Shown here in pieces: positions 24,501-39,500 of a stretch of DNA of 54,516 bases. Source of the stretch: Stieleria sedimenti (GTDB lineage Bacteria > Planctomycetota > Planctomycetia > Pirellulales > Pirellulaceae); the NCBI RefSeq assembly GCF_025060895.1, contig NZ_JANZKV010000184.1, forward strand, positions 1-54,516. The letters are read 5' to 3'. Below the pieces are notes generated by a model, which was not told the origin of the DNA, searched no databases, and saw only the letters and a list, made by a program, of their open reading frames with translations. Position numbers and translations under genes: made by a program. Numbering within the stretch: position 1 is the stretch's first letter; every line of letters begins with the position of its first letter.

Positions 24501-27500
24501 CCGGATCATCGCCAGCGGAGACCTGTCGGACTTCTTTGACGACGTGCGACGATGGTACGGACATGACGCATCGCTGAAAGCCCCCAGCGAACCCGGCCAA
24601 GTCAACTTCACTTCGGATTCGCTCTCCTTTCTGGGCATCTTGCAAAGTCCCAATCCGGTCGCCGCGCTGCCGAACTTGGACGACGATGACTTGATGCTCG
24701 ATGCCAACACGCACTTCCAAACGATGCGTGTCTATGTGCCCTGGGTGCCGTTCGCCAATCGCGGCGCGGGAATTCCGCCGGAGTATCAGATCACGGGGAT
24801 CACGCCCAACGATGAAAACGTTTTCTTTCCGCTCAATCTGCAGGGCTATTACGAACAAGCCGACGCGCACTCGGGGACCGTCTCGCAGACCGGCCCGTTT
24901 ACGTTGGAAACAGGCGGGTTCGTGCCCGCCGATGAGCCGCTTCCGTACACCGTCAACTTTCAAAACGATCCCAACACAACCCGCGACGCCAACGAAGTGC
25001 GAGTCGTCGTGCCGCTGGACGACGCCGTCGACCCCCGCAGCTTTCGACTCGGCGACATTCAGATCGGCGACATCACGATTGGAATGCCCGGCGGACGGTC
25101 ACTGTACCAAGGTGATTTTGATTTCAGCGAGACGCTTGGATTCAACGTACGGGTCAGCGGTGGAGTCGACATCAAATCGAGTACCGCGACGTGGTTGATC
25201 CAGGCGATCGATCTGTTGACCGGCGAAGTGCGTTCGGATCCCGACGGCGGATTGCTGCCACCGAACAATGCCCGCGGTCAAGGCGCGGGGTTCGTCTCTT
25301 ACAGCGTCCAGTTGTCCGATACGGCCGAAACCGGCGACATCATGACGTCGCAGGCCCGCGTCATCCTGGACAACGCCCCACCGGAAGATGCCGACGATCT
25401 GGTGTACCAGGTCGATGCCATTGCCCCGACCAGTCACATCGACGTCACCCCGCTGAACGATCAGAACGATTTCGTCGTCCGCTGGAATGTTGTCGATGAC
25501 GAAGCAGGCAGCGGTTTCAAACATGTCAGCTTGTACGTGGCCGAAGACGGCGGCGCATTTAAGCTTTGGAAACGGCAACTGCAGAGCGCCGGCGGCGAGG
25601 AGGTGTGGATCGGCCGCGTCGGCACGACCTACGAATTCCTGGCATTGGCCAGTGACCGCGCCGGCAATCGGGAAACACCGCCATCGGGAGCGACCGCCGA
25701 CGACGATGGTTCGACCACGTCGCTGGGCGTCTTGCCCGCCGTCGAAGAAACGACGATTCCGAATTTCGGACAACCCGCCGAACCATCGTCCACGCCGTCG
25801 ATTCACCCGCTGTTTGCATCCGCCGAACGGCAGGTTCCGACACCAACTCAACGCGACAACCCCGCGACCTTTGACGCGGTCCTGCAACCGTTCACGGCGG
25901 CACGTTTCGCCGACGGTTTTGATCTGGCGGTCGGCGCCGCGGCGGCTTCGGGGATCGGCCCGATGGCGCTGGCCGAAACGCCCGCAGGAGACATCTTCGT
26001 CAGCGGCGGCCCGGCCCGGAATCAACTCTATCGCTTCACCTCCGATGGCGGAACTGCCGGCGGTGTTTGGGCCGAACTGGATCATCCGATCTTCAATGTC
26101 AGCTTCGACGCGACCGGACGACTTTGGGCCACGACCGGCGGCGGTCCACTGCTGGAACTGGACCCGAGCGACGGCAGTCTGTTGGCCGAGTACGGCGACG
26201 GGCTGACGTTGGGACTGGCCATCGATCCGGCATCGGGTGACATCCTCGTCGGTTCACGCTACGGCGTCGAGCGATTCGATCCGGACAGCGGGACGTTCTC
26301 ACGATTCAGTCGAGATCGAAACCTGCGTGTCGGCAGTCTCGCGTTTGCCGACGACGGGACGCTCTATGGCGTGCAATGGCCGGAGCGAAACGCCGTTTTG
26401 AAATTTTCGCCGACGGGTCGGGCCGAAACGCTGCTGTCGTTCACGACGCCGATCGATTCGCTGGCGTTTGGGCAAAGCGACTCGCCACTTGCCGGCCTGT
26501 TGTTCGTCTCTCACAACGCCGGTCCCGCACCTGCCGGCACTACAAACGCCGGCAGCGAATTGACGATGGTCGACGTCGCCACCCTGCGTCGTGTCGCGTT
26601 GGCCAACGGTGGCAGCCGCGGCGATGTCATCGTGACGACGCGGGACGGCCGCGTGTTGATCAGCCAATCCGATGCGGTGGACGTGCTCAGTCCGATCGCG
26701 GTCCCCGAACTCATCGCAACCCACCCCGCCCAGCAAACGGTCGTCGCCCTGCCGTTGGGATGGGTCCGTGTGACATTCAGCGAAGACATGTTCACGGGGT
26801 TGGGGACGGAACCGCATTCGGTCTTGAACCCCGGCAACTACGCAATTCGCACCGACGGAAGCGAGCATCCGCAAATTACCGAAGTCCGCTACGACGCGGC
26901 ATCGCGTACGGCCTACCTGTCTGCCCAAGGATTCTCCGTCGGCGAGCAAACGTTGTACGTCGGCAAAGGCATCGAGAGCGTTGGTGGATTTTCACTCGCC
27001 GCGGGCTACGAAATCCACTTCACCACGATCAGCGAGTTCTCTGCTATCGTCGATATCGAACTCTCCGGCACACGGCTGGATCGACAATCGCAATCGATCA
27101 CTTATGACGTCGTGATCACCAACCGCGGCGATCAGGAGCTGATTCTGCCAGCCCACCTGGTGCTCACTCCGGACAGTAGAAATAGCGGTGCGTCGTCCAT
27201 TGAGGCGGTTCCTGGGCAAACCGCGACGCCGTCGGCCGACGGGCGCTGGTTCTTTGATCTGGCCGCCAACGTTCCCGATGGCGTTCGACTGCGTTCCGGT
27301 GAGTCGACCACGGCCAAAACCATTCGCTGGTTGACACCGGGAGACATCACCGCGGACTTCGCCCCCAGTTTTCTCGCCAGCGCACCGCCGAACCGGCGTC
27401 CGCAATTCGATTCCGCACCGCCGGAACACGTCGTCGCGGGGTCCATCTATCGATACGACGCCCGGGCCAATGATCCGGATTCCAACTCGGTCGCGTATTG

Positions 27501-30500
27501 GTTGCATGAAGCACCGGCTGGGATGCATGTCGATCCGGACAGCGGAGTCATCGATTGGCAAACCGGCACCGAGACCGCCGAGCAGAATCGCGTCGTTTTA
27601 TATGCCTTCGACTCGCGCGGCGGGTTTACGTCTCAGCCGTGGACGATCACGGTTGCCGGCGGCAATCAGGCACCGGAGTTCATCTTGCCCCCGACGGACG
27701 CCTCGATGACGGAGAACGAAACTCTGGTCGTTCCCGTCAACGTGCTCGACCGCGACGACGCAGTGATCGATGTTTGGGCCGACAACCTTCCCCCGGGCGC
27801 GTTCTTTGATGCTTCCCAGAGGACGTTGCGTTGGTCGCCCGCTGAAAACGCGGCGGGGATTTATCGCGATCTGACGCTCCTCGCCAGCGACGGCGTCAAC
27901 ACGACCCGGCACACGTTTGACCTCGTCGTCGCCGATGCCGACCGACCGCCGCGGATCGACTCGCCGCAGCCCTTCACACTCCGCCAAGGCGACCAGTGGA
28001 CCTATCGTGTTTCGGCAAGCGACCCCGATGGCGACCCACTCTCGTTCACCAGCGATGACCTGCCCGACGGCGCGACGCTGGACGCCGATACCGGAACGTT
28101 GCGTTGGACCGTCGGATTTGATCAGGCGGGAACCCGAAACATTCCGATCACGGTCACCGCGGGCGGCCAATCCGTCAGCGACCAGATCGTCGTCGACGTG
28201 CTCAATGCAAACGGAGCACCGGTGTTCGAATCGATGCACGGCTGGTCGGTCGACGAAGGCCAAACGCTGGTGATTGAAGTGTTCGCGTTTGATCCCGACC
28301 ATCCCGAGTTTCGATTGCCGGTCCGTTCCGATGACGGCGCGCTGCTTCCGCCGGATCTGGTCTCACCGGTTGATTATCGCGTGGTCGATTTGCCCGACGG
28401 GGCGTCGTTTGATCCCGAAACCGCGACACTGACGTGGACGCCGAATCATGACCAAGCGGGCAAATACACCGTTCACTTCGAAGCGACCGATGACGGCGAC
28501 GGCACCGGCATTCCCCTCACGATTGGTTCCCTGGTTCCGATCTCCGTCCGCGATGTCAACCGGCGTCCGCAAATCGCCCCGATCGAAAACGTTACCCTGT
28601 CGCGCGGTGACATGGTCGATCTTCCTGTCGCCGCGATTGACCGGGACGGTGATGCGATCACGCTGACCGCAGCCAGCGGGTTGCCGGGGTTGCCACTGCC
28701 GGACTTCGTGACGTTCAGCGACAACGGCAACGGAACGGGATTCTTTCATTTCACGCCGGGAACTGCCGACCGAGGCAACTACACCCTTTCGCTCATCGCC
28801 CGTGACGACGGCAACGGTCACGGCCGCGGACGGATCGAAACGACGCAATACGATTTCGTCGTCACGGTCGAATCCGCCAACGATCCGCCACAACTTTCGC
28901 CCATTCCGTCGACGGTGGTCTTGGTCGGTGATTTACTTCGGCTGCCGCTGAGGACCATCGACATCGATCAAGAGCCGCTGCACTACACCTTCAGCGGCCT
29001 ACCCGCGGACGCACGAATCGTCGACTCCGGCACGTACGGCCAAGCGTTGTTGAACTGGGATCCGAAAACGGCCCACATCGGGACTTACGACGTCACCGTC
29101 ACGGCCACCGATTCGGGAAACAACGGTGCGGCGGCAGCGCTTTCGTCATCGCAACGCTTCCTGATCGACGTCCGCGATCACAACACCGCTCCGGTCTTGG
29201 AGCTGATTCCCGATACGGTCATCGACGAAGGCGATACGTTGACGCTCGAATTCGTCGCAAACGATTTCGATGGCGATTCGATCTGGTACACGTCGTCGAA
29301 CTTGCCCGCGGGCGCGACCCTGGATCCGATCCGCGGCGTGTTGGATTGGATACCCTCGTTTGACGATTCCGGTTCGTACGCCGTCGACATCGTTGCGACC
29401 GATGGATCGGCATCCGACACCCGATCGTTTTCCATCGACGTGATTCCCGTCAACCGCGTCCCGCAACTCGCTTTCCCCGCACCGCAATACGCCCGTGAAG
29501 GCGTCTGGATGGAATTTCGAATCAGCGGCGACGACTTGGATGGCGGACCGTTGACGTTGACCGCCGACGAGCTGCCCGACGGAGCTTTGTTCGATCCCAG
29601 CAGCGGCTTGTTCCGCTGGCAACCGGCGTTCGACCAGGCCGGCGTCTACGATGTTGTCTTCACGCTGACCGATGCGCAACACGCCTCCGATTCGATCCGC
29701 GTCCCGATCGTCGTGGACGATGTCAACCGAGTGCCGACCATCGAAAGCCGGCACCATCAAGTGCTTGTCGGCGAGTTGCTTGATTTCGATTTGGCCGCGT
29801 CTGACCCTGATCTCGATGACACGCTGACGTTTGCCGCCTACGGATTACCCGCTGGGGCGGCGTTGGATCCATCCACCGGCCGGATCACGTGGATTCCTAA
29901 CCCCGGCCAACTCGGCAGCTATGTGATCGACGTCCGGGCGAGCGACGGGTTGGCCGAAACGAAACACAATCTGGTGCTGGAATCGGTGGCGACACCTCGG
30001 TTGCCCGATGTTCGGATTGTCACCACGCCCAGCTTTCCCGCGCTGCCGGGACAGACGATTCGCGTCGATGTGATCGCCGACGGCGTTGCGCCGATCGAGT
30101 CGCTATCACTGGCCTACGACGGACGCGAAGTCACGCTGGACGAGCATGGTCGCGCAGAAATCATCGCCGGCTCCCACGGCAAAACATCGCTGGTTGCCAC
30201 GGCGACGGACGTCGACGGCTTTGTCGCGACCGTCACCGAAACGGTCAGAGTCCGAACGGCTACTGACAAGGACGCCCCCCGAGTGGCCCTGTCGCTTGAT
30301 GCTTCCCAACGAATCACCGATTCGACCGAGTTGCTCGCCGAGATCAACGACGTCAACCTGGACCATTGGACGCTGGAAATCGCCGCTCACGGATCGGGCA
30401 AGTTTGAAACGCTGGCAAGTGGTCAATCGACCGGCGATGATCTGGCGCTCGCGACACTCGATCCGAAATCGCTGGCCAACGGTTTCTACACGATTCGCTT

Positions 30501-33500
30501 AACCGCCAGCGACATCAGCGGTCGCAGATCACAGACCACATTGGACGTGGAGGTCAACTCGGACGCGAAAACCGACGCCTTCGTCAGGACGGATGTTGAC
30601 GCGGAAATCCCGTTCGGCGACCAGACGTTTCAGATCGCGCGTCAATACGATTCGCTCCGAAAGTCCTGGCGTTTCACGTTCCAAGACGTAGCCCTGCAAG
30701 CCTTCACCGAATCGGCTGACGCGTCGTCGGCAGTCGTCCATCCGGCTCTGTCCGTCGGCGATCGCGTCTATTTGAGCTTGCCCGACGGACGACGCGTCGG
30801 GTTCACGTTTGAACCGCAACTCATTCGGCACTTGCCTGCCAGCGACTCCCTGGTCTTTTACAAACCGCATTGGACCGCCGATGCCGGTGTCGACTACGAA
30901 CTGCGATCCATCGATCGTTTGCTGGTCCGCGGCGGAGAGCGCTATTACGACCAAGCCACCGGCCAGCCCTACCATCCCGCCAATTTTATTTCAGCCGATG
31001 ACGTGTACGAGTTGGTGCATCCCGATGGCAGGGTCGACCGGATCGACGCAGCGGGCAGGACCACGCGCCAGCAATGGCCCGGCGGCCAAATCGTGCAGAT
31101 CAGCGACAGCGGCATTTTGCTTCCCTCGGGCGAGTTTGTTTCGATCGTTCACAACGCCAATGGCATGATCGCATCGCTCCGCACGTCGACGATGGATCTG
31201 CACTACCGCTACGACGACGCCGGCCGACTCGTGGAAATCGCCTCCGTGTCCGATGTCACGCAGTCGTTGCACCGCTATGGCTATGAATCCGCAACCGGCG
31301 AAACACTGTCAGTCGCGGTCAGCGTCGACGGAAACCATCGCGTCTATCCCGCGGACGAACCACTGACGGAGGACCTTGGACGCGCCGTTGATTTCGCCGC
31401 ATCGTCCATCATCGGCAAACTCGACGCCGGCCAGACCGATCAGTACGCCTTCACCATCGACGACGCCCAGTTGCACAGCACCGATCAACACGTCGTTTGG
31501 GTGCGTGCGATCATCGAGCGTTATCGCAGCCCCTTCATCGCCGACACGCCACGAATCGCCGGACTCGATCCGATCGCCCGCAGCGTCGACGGCGATCGAA
31601 CCGTCGCGCTGTTTGCGATTCGGCGTGCCGATCAATACCTGCTGAGCGTCGCAGGGGCATCCGCCGATGATGCGGGGCGCTACCGGTTGTCTTTGAGTGT
31701 GGTGGGTGACATCAATCGCGACGGCGTCGTCGATGGACTCGATAGCGTGGCGTTGGCAAGTTCGATTGGAACGTTCATCGGCGACCGAACCTACGACGCG
31801 GACGCGGATTTCAATGCCGACGGCGCGATCACGATCGCCGACTCGCAACTACTCGCTGCGAATTTCGGGTTCACGTCAGACTTTACCGAAATTGCATGGC
31901 ACGACCGCTTCGTCACCGCCACCGACTTTCCAACCACCACACCGCCACAGGGCGACAGTTCACAGCCACCGTTCGATCCCCCCATTGATCCCTCCAGCGG
32001 CGATGAGACTCGGATCACGCCTGCCCCCGAATTGCCGCGGACCGTCGCTCCACCAACCGTGACGCCGACTGCGCTGGCGCCGTCGGCCGGGGCGACGTTT
32101 AACATTCGCAACGGATGGTTCGATGCCGACGGCGAGTCCTGGACGACGACCGGAAACGTCGATTTTGAAAACGGCGCCGCCGAACTCTCGGAATCCCCCG
32201 CCGAGCGAACGTCACTTCGCCAAACGTTTTACGTTCCCGACAATGCCTCCATCCTGCGACTGTCGATTTCCAACCTGAACCTCTCCGCGGACCCCAACCG
32301 CGCGCCCGATGCGTTGGAAGTCGCGCTGCTCGATGCCAATACGTTTGCCCCACTGGTCGGCGTGATTTCACTGGGTCAGACCGATGCATTACTCGGTTTT
32401 GCCGCCGACGGGACTTACCGCAGCGCATCGGGCGTCACCGTCGGCGACACCCGATCCCAAGATCCCTCGCAAGACCTGACCGGCGTTTTCACCGACGACA
32501 GAATGCTGCTGCAGATCGACGTCAGTGCGGTCCCGGCGGGAACCCTGGCCTTGTTGTCGATCGATTTAATTGGGTTTGCCCAGCCAAACAGTCACGCACG
32601 AATCGACGACGTGTTCCTGGTTTCCGAAGGACTGCGCGCGCCAGTTGCCCGAACCGACTTGGCCGCGACCGAAGAAGACGTGCCGGTCAACTTGGACGTG
32701 CTGGCCAACGATTCCGATCACGAATCGCCGCTGGTTCCCTCATCGTTGACCATCGTGACGCCACCTGAGCACGGAAAAGTGTTCGTCAGTCCGCAATCGG
32801 GAATCGTTACCTATTCGCCCGATCCCGACTACTCCGGCAACGACTCCTTCACCTACACCGTCAAAGACCTCGATGGCTACGTTTCCAACGAAGCCTTCGT
32901 CAGCATCAACGTGACGCCGATCACCGATACGCCGTCGTTGGTCGTTCACACCGCCAGGGGTGATCAAGACACGCCGTTGCCGTTGCAGATCGATGCCGCG
33001 GCAACCGATGCTGACGACAGTGAACGCGTCTCGGTCACGATCGCGTCCTTGCCGCCCGGCGCAACGCTCAATCAGGGCGCACGCATCGCCGACGGGCAGT
33101 ATCTGTTGGCGATTGAAGACCTGAACGGGCTGCAGTTGATGCCTTCGGCGGGTTGGAGCGGGCAAGCGATGCTGGACGTCACCGTCACGGCCAACGACCT
33201 ATCCGCCGATCCCGTGTCCGCTAAAGAACAACTGCGGTTGGACGTCGGCAGCGTGTTCGTCAACCCGATGTCAATCAGCGGGTTCGAAGTCAACGCCGGT
33301 GAAGTCCAACGCTCTCGCCTCCACACCCTTGCGGTGACCTTCAACCAGGACGCCTGGATCGCCGACGCCTCGGCAGACCTTTCGATTTCCAACACCGAAG
33401 GCGACGTCATCAGGATCCCGAGCGAGAATTTTTCGTACGACCCAGATACGTTCACGTTAACGATCGACGTCGACGGGTTGATCCACCAGGACGACCAATA

Positions 33501-36500
33501 CTACCTGATGCTCCGCAATGCAGGCATCGCCAGCAACGCAAACCGCTTGCAAACGATGGCCAGTGGGCCAGAGTTCGGCAGCGAGTTCTTATCGCTGCCG
33601 TTCTTCCGACTGCTCGGGGACGTCAACGGTAACAACGAAGTCGATACCGACGATTGGCGGGACATCCGAATCAGCCTGAACTCCAACGTCGAATCCCCAC
33701 GCTATGAACGCCATCGCGACCTGACGGGTGAAGGGATGATCGATCGGCATGATTTTGTCGTCTGGCGCAATCGACTCGGGTTCACGACCGATCAAGACCC
33801 ACCGCAGATTCTGGCCGGCGTCACGCTTGCGAACAACCGATTGCCACTGACCAACGCCTTTCGAACCGATGCGGAGTTGTCGTTGGTCGTCGATGACGTC
33901 AGCGAAGTGGTTTCGTTGACGGTTTCCATTGATGGGTCCCAGACGATCGAACTCGTCGATCGTCTGTCTGACGAAGATGCGCTGCGGTTGCCACTGACGG
34001 AGTTGTATTCCATCGCCGGCCACACTCTCGCACCGGTTGACCACACGCTGACCTTCGCGGCGGTCGATCAGTACGGCAACGTGTCGAATCCGGTGGACGT
34101 CGAATTCTTGATCGATGAAACCGCACCGGCGAGTCCCATCACCCCAGCGTTGCTGGACGCCGATGGCAACGTCACGTCAACGCTGACCGTTGCGGATCCG
34201 CGTGTCGTCATCCGTTCGGTCGGCGAGACGGGCAGCATCGTTCGGTTGTACCGCGACGGTCGCGAAGTCGGATTGGGCGTCGCACAAAGCCCCGTCGACT
34301 TCCCGCTGAATCTGGGATCGCTCGGCGACGGAACGTTCTCGTTCACCGCCACTGCGGAAGACCCGTCAGGCAATCGCAGCGCAACCTCGTCATCACTCTC
34401 CATCACCATCGACACCACCGCTCCGCTGATCGAGTCCCTGCAACTAAATCCCGCAAGCGACACCGGAACGCCGGGTGATCGGACGACCGACAGCGATTTT
34501 ATTTCGCTGATCGGCAAAACCGAACCCGGCGCGGTCATTTCGGTCGCGGGCAGTCCACAAACCTCCCTTGCCAATGCCACCGGTGCCTTTCAGCTCGATG
34601 GCATTCCGCTGCGTTTCGGCTCCAATCGATTGACCGTCAGCGCAGCCGATGCTTTGGGCAATGAACGAGCACGCAGCATCAACGTGTTTCGTCCACGCTT
34701 GGAATCCAATCCCCCAACGATCGCTTTCAGATTGGTCGATGATACCGGGCGTTACCAAACCGACGCCGTCACCTCCTCACCGTCCCTCAGCGGCGCCTTG
34801 AGTGACGAATCGAACGTGACGGGGTTGTTCTTGACGGTCGCATCGACATCCGATGAACACTCGACGCAACAAACAACCGGACCATCTGATGTTTCCGGCG
34901 CGATCAGCGGCGACACGTTTCAGCTCACCGCCGCCGCGATCGAAGACGCCATCGGAACGGAACTCGACGACGGCAACGTGACCTTCACCCTGGTTGCGGT
35001 CGACCAATACGACAACGCGTCCGGAGCGGAATCCTCTTCGTTTGTCCTTGATCGCACAGCACCCGACATCCCGCCGGAATTGCGGCTTTCTGCCGACAGC
35101 GATCGCGGCCGCGATTCAACCGATCGAATCACCCGCGAAACCTCGCTGGTTGTTTCGCTGGATGTTCCCGAACTGGCAAACGTAGCATTCTTCGTCGATG
35201 GGAATCCGCATGCCGAATTCCTGTTGCCCCGGGGCGTCGGCGAAGTCACGTTGGCGGGAGTCCCGGAAGGGAACCACGCGATCACCGCGTCGGTGACCGA
35301 CGTTGCCGGGAACGTCAGCCCTGTCACTGTCGCACTCGATGTCACCATCGACACGACGCCGCCGGATTCGATCGCCGCTGATCTTCAACTGCCGCCACTG
35401 AACTCGGACTCCGGCGTGATTTCGGGTTCGACGGAAGCCAATGCGACGGTGCGAGTCTACCGCGGGCTGGACTCACAAACCGCCATCGCGGAAACCATCG
35501 CAGCGAGTGACGGCGGCTTCCAGATCGATGGCATTCGTTTTGCCGATGGCGTCAACCGGTTTCGCGTCGTGGCCGAAGACATCGCCGGCAACGCCATCGA
35601 GACCAACGTCACGGCGCAATACGACGCACCCGATCTTTCCCCGCCCGATATCCAGTTGGCATTAAAACGCGACACAGGAGTTTCCGATACCGATCGATTG
35701 ACCAACGATCCGACTGTTTTGGGAATGGTGGATGACGCAAGTCAGATCGCGAGTTTCCAAATCAGTGTCGACGATGGACCGTTTGTCCATTCGCTCGGTT
35801 CACTGCGCGACAACGCCTTCACGCTCTCTCGCAGCATTCTGGAGACGATCGCCGGGCACCGACTGGGCGACGGTGAGACGCGAGTTCGGATGCGAGCGGC
35901 TGACGTGCTCGGGCATGCGTCGGCAATCGCCGAGCTGACGTTTCAGCTGGACACCACACGCCCGGATGTCCCGGCTCCACTCGTCCTGGACGCGGCCAGC
36001 GATTCGGGAACGCCCGGCGACGGCATCACCAATCGTGACACACTGACGTTCGTCACCGGCGTGAGAGCGATGGATGCAGAAGTCGTCTTGTATGTCGACG
36101 GAGAAGCCGTCGATCGGGCCGATGCTGCCGAATCCCTTTCGCTTCACACCCGCAGCCTGCCGGGTCGGCACCGCTATGTCGCCCAGTCGGTTGACGCCGC
36201 TGGAAATGCCAGCCCCTTCACCGCGGCCCGCTTCATCACCTTTGACGACAACTTCATCGCACCGACAATCGGGCTGAATGAAACCCAGCGACGTGATGAC
36301 CTGGGCAGTCCCTTCCATACCGATTCATCCATCGTTTCACTGGTCGGCCGCGCCGAACCGGGAACTCGATTGCAGATCCAGGGGAAACCGAACTTTGCCG
36401 ATGCCGATGACTTCGGGGCTTTCATGATTGATGATGTCCGTCTCGGCGCGGGCGTCAACCCGCTGGTCGTCACGGCAACGGACTTCGCGGGCAACGTTCA

Positions 36501-39500
36501 AAACGTCGAAATCGAATTGACCTTTGTCGACATCGACGGTCCCGCATTCGACGTGAATCTGGTCAACGATACCGGGCGCAGCGCCACCGATCGACGCACC
36601 CAAGATCCGACGATCGCCGGTACGGTCCGCGACGCGTCGGCGATCGTGTCGCTGTTCGCATCTTTAAACGGATCGCCGCCGCTCGACATCACAGCCACCC
36701 TGGTCGAAGACGCCTTGACGATCGACTTGGCGACACTGGAATCCATTGCCGGCCAGAGCGTAACGGACGGACGCCATCTGCTGACCCTGTGGGCAACCGA
36801 TGCGGCCGGAAACGAATCCTCCACCGAGTTTCAGTTTGACCTGGACCGTCAAGGCCCGCCGTTGCAAACCCCGCCGGACCTGATGACATCCAGCGATCTC
36901 GGCCACAGCGATCAAGATAACTTGACGTCGGAAACCGAGCCCGTGGTACGTGTGTTTGCGCAGCGAGGAACGCTCGTCAAGTTCTATGTGGATGGAACAC
37001 TGTCCGGCGAAATTTATTCCACCGGCGCGGCACAGTACACGTTACCGAGTCTCGACAGCGGAACGTACAACGTTACCACCACCATCGAAGACGCCGCCGG
37101 AAACGTGGCCGGCCCGTCTGAGCCACTGGTTTTGACGATCGACTCGATCCCGCCAGCGGACGTCACGCTGGAACTGATGCCGCTGCACCAAAGCACCGTG
37201 CGGGCCAATCACACGACCGATGCCCAAGTCAGCTTGATCGGAACCGCGGAACCCGGTAGCCGAATCACGATGACCGGGCAGCGAGAAACACCGATCGCCG
37301 ATGCCGGCGGCACGTTCTTCTTCGTCACCGATCTGCCGGTCGGTTCGAATGAGTTTCTGGTCAGTTCGGAAGATCCCGCCGGCAACAGGTCGGAACATAC
37401 CTTTGTCTTCACACGCGGTGCCGTTCTGCCGCCGGAGTTCACGTTCACCAGTGTCGATGTGAACGCGATCACGCCGCCAACGATTCAAGGGCGACTCCGC
37501 AGCGAAACGGCGATCGCCGTCGCCGAAGTCAGCACCGACCCGACTTTTTCTGGTCGCGTCGTTGACTTGGCGGCGTACACCACCGCCGATCGGTTCGTGT
37601 TGACACCGTTCGACGTCGAAGCGATCCATGGCGCGCCCTTTGTCGACGGCGATCACGCGTTGTACTTTCGCGCGACCGACGATCAAGGCCGAACGAGTGA
37701 GCCGACGTCGTTGGTCTGGTCCCGAGACACGGCTGACCAAGCTGTGCTGTACAGCTCGGTCACGCCGCTGGGCGATGACTTCCGTTACGTGATCACCGCA
37801 ACCGCCGCCGTCAACACCAGTCAGCGTCTCGACGCGATCACATTACCGATGGCCACGGGCGTCGTCGCAAGTGACTTCGTCGTCCCCGCGTCCTGGTCCG
37901 TCGCCTACTCACTCGGTGATTCCGCGATCGAGTTTTCACCCACCGACGCGGCCGACGGACTCAGGGGCACCGGCGAGTTGACGTTCAGCTTCACCGCGAC
38001 GACGGCGCCGACCCAAACGACCGCCACCGCGACGATGGCGGACCTGGCAAACGGCGCTACGACGCGGCACGCCCCCGTGTCGCTCGCACTTCCCTCGGCA
38101 ACCGATGCCATCGCGGTGACGGATTACTTCCGCGGCAACGCATCCGAAACGCTCTCGGTCAACGCTCCCCTGGGTCTGCTCGCCAACGATGCCTCGGGCA
38201 TCACCGGCGTGTTGAGCGCCGACGATGCGACGCGCTGGGGAGCAAGCATCACGGTCGCCGCCGATGGCAGCTTTGCACTCGTTCCGGCCGATACGTACAT
38301 CGGAATCGGCCTGGGGGAATCGATCACGGACTCGTTCGCCTACACCGTCCGCGCCGCCGACTTCAGCCTGCACACCGCAACGGTTTGGATCACGATCGCT
38401 GGCGAAAACCAACCGCCGATAGCCGTCCAGGACGAACCAACCGGCGCGACGGTTTCGCTTTTTACCCGCGCCGGAACGTCGTCGACCATCGACCCGGCGG
38501 ATCTGCTGCGAAACGACATCGATCCCGATGTCAACGATACACTCGCGATCGTCTCGGTTGAACCGACCAGTTTGCTTGGTGCCGCCGTCACTCGGTCAGG
38601 GAGCGGCCAGTTTGCAGACCCGATCGTCTACGACCCGAGCGGCATCGCCGCGTTGGATTCGCTGGCCGCCGGCGACCATCGGATCGATCGGATCACCTAC
38701 ACGATCGTCGACCCCAACGGCGTGACTCATTCTTCGACCGCGAGCGTTTGGGTTCAAAGCTCGATCAACCTCGCCCCCACCGCCGCGTCGGGAACGGCTC
38801 GCCTGGACGAAGACGGAGTGATCGAGCCGGCGACCTTCGATTCGCTACTCGCCGGTGCCGTCGATACCGATCATCTGCCCTCGGATCCCGAATTGGCCGC
38901 CGTGGAGGAAGTGGTCACCAGCTCGCTCGGCGCCACGGTCTCGATCTGGCCTGACGGAACGTTCACCTATGACTCCTCCGACGTCGTCGCGATTCAATCG
39001 CTTTCCAGTGGCGAAACCGCCGACGACACGTTCTTGTTCCGCGTCACGGATAGATTGGACGCCTCCGCTGCTCGAACGATCACGCTCACCGTCGTCGGCA
39101 CCAACGACGCTCCCACTGCGGTCGATGACGTGTACGCCGGCGTGCCGGCAGACGGCCTGCTGACGACCAACATCGGCAACGGCTTGCTCGCCAACGATTT
39201 CGACCACGACTCAGCGCCGCCGCTGATCGTCGACCCCAGCCAAACCGCATCGCGTTCCGCCGGCGGCGCGGCCATCTCCTTACGTCCCGATGGCACGTTT
39301 GACTACGACCCGCAGGGTGTTTTTGATCATCTTGCCGCCGGCGAAACGGCATTGGACTTGTTCACCTACGTCGTCTCGGATGATCAGGGTGCCGAGTCGA
39401 CCGCGACCGTTACCGTCGAGATTCACGGCGTCGATGACGCGCCCATCGCGGGGATCGACGACATCGAACGCGGCTATTGGACCGTCGCGTCACAGACGAT

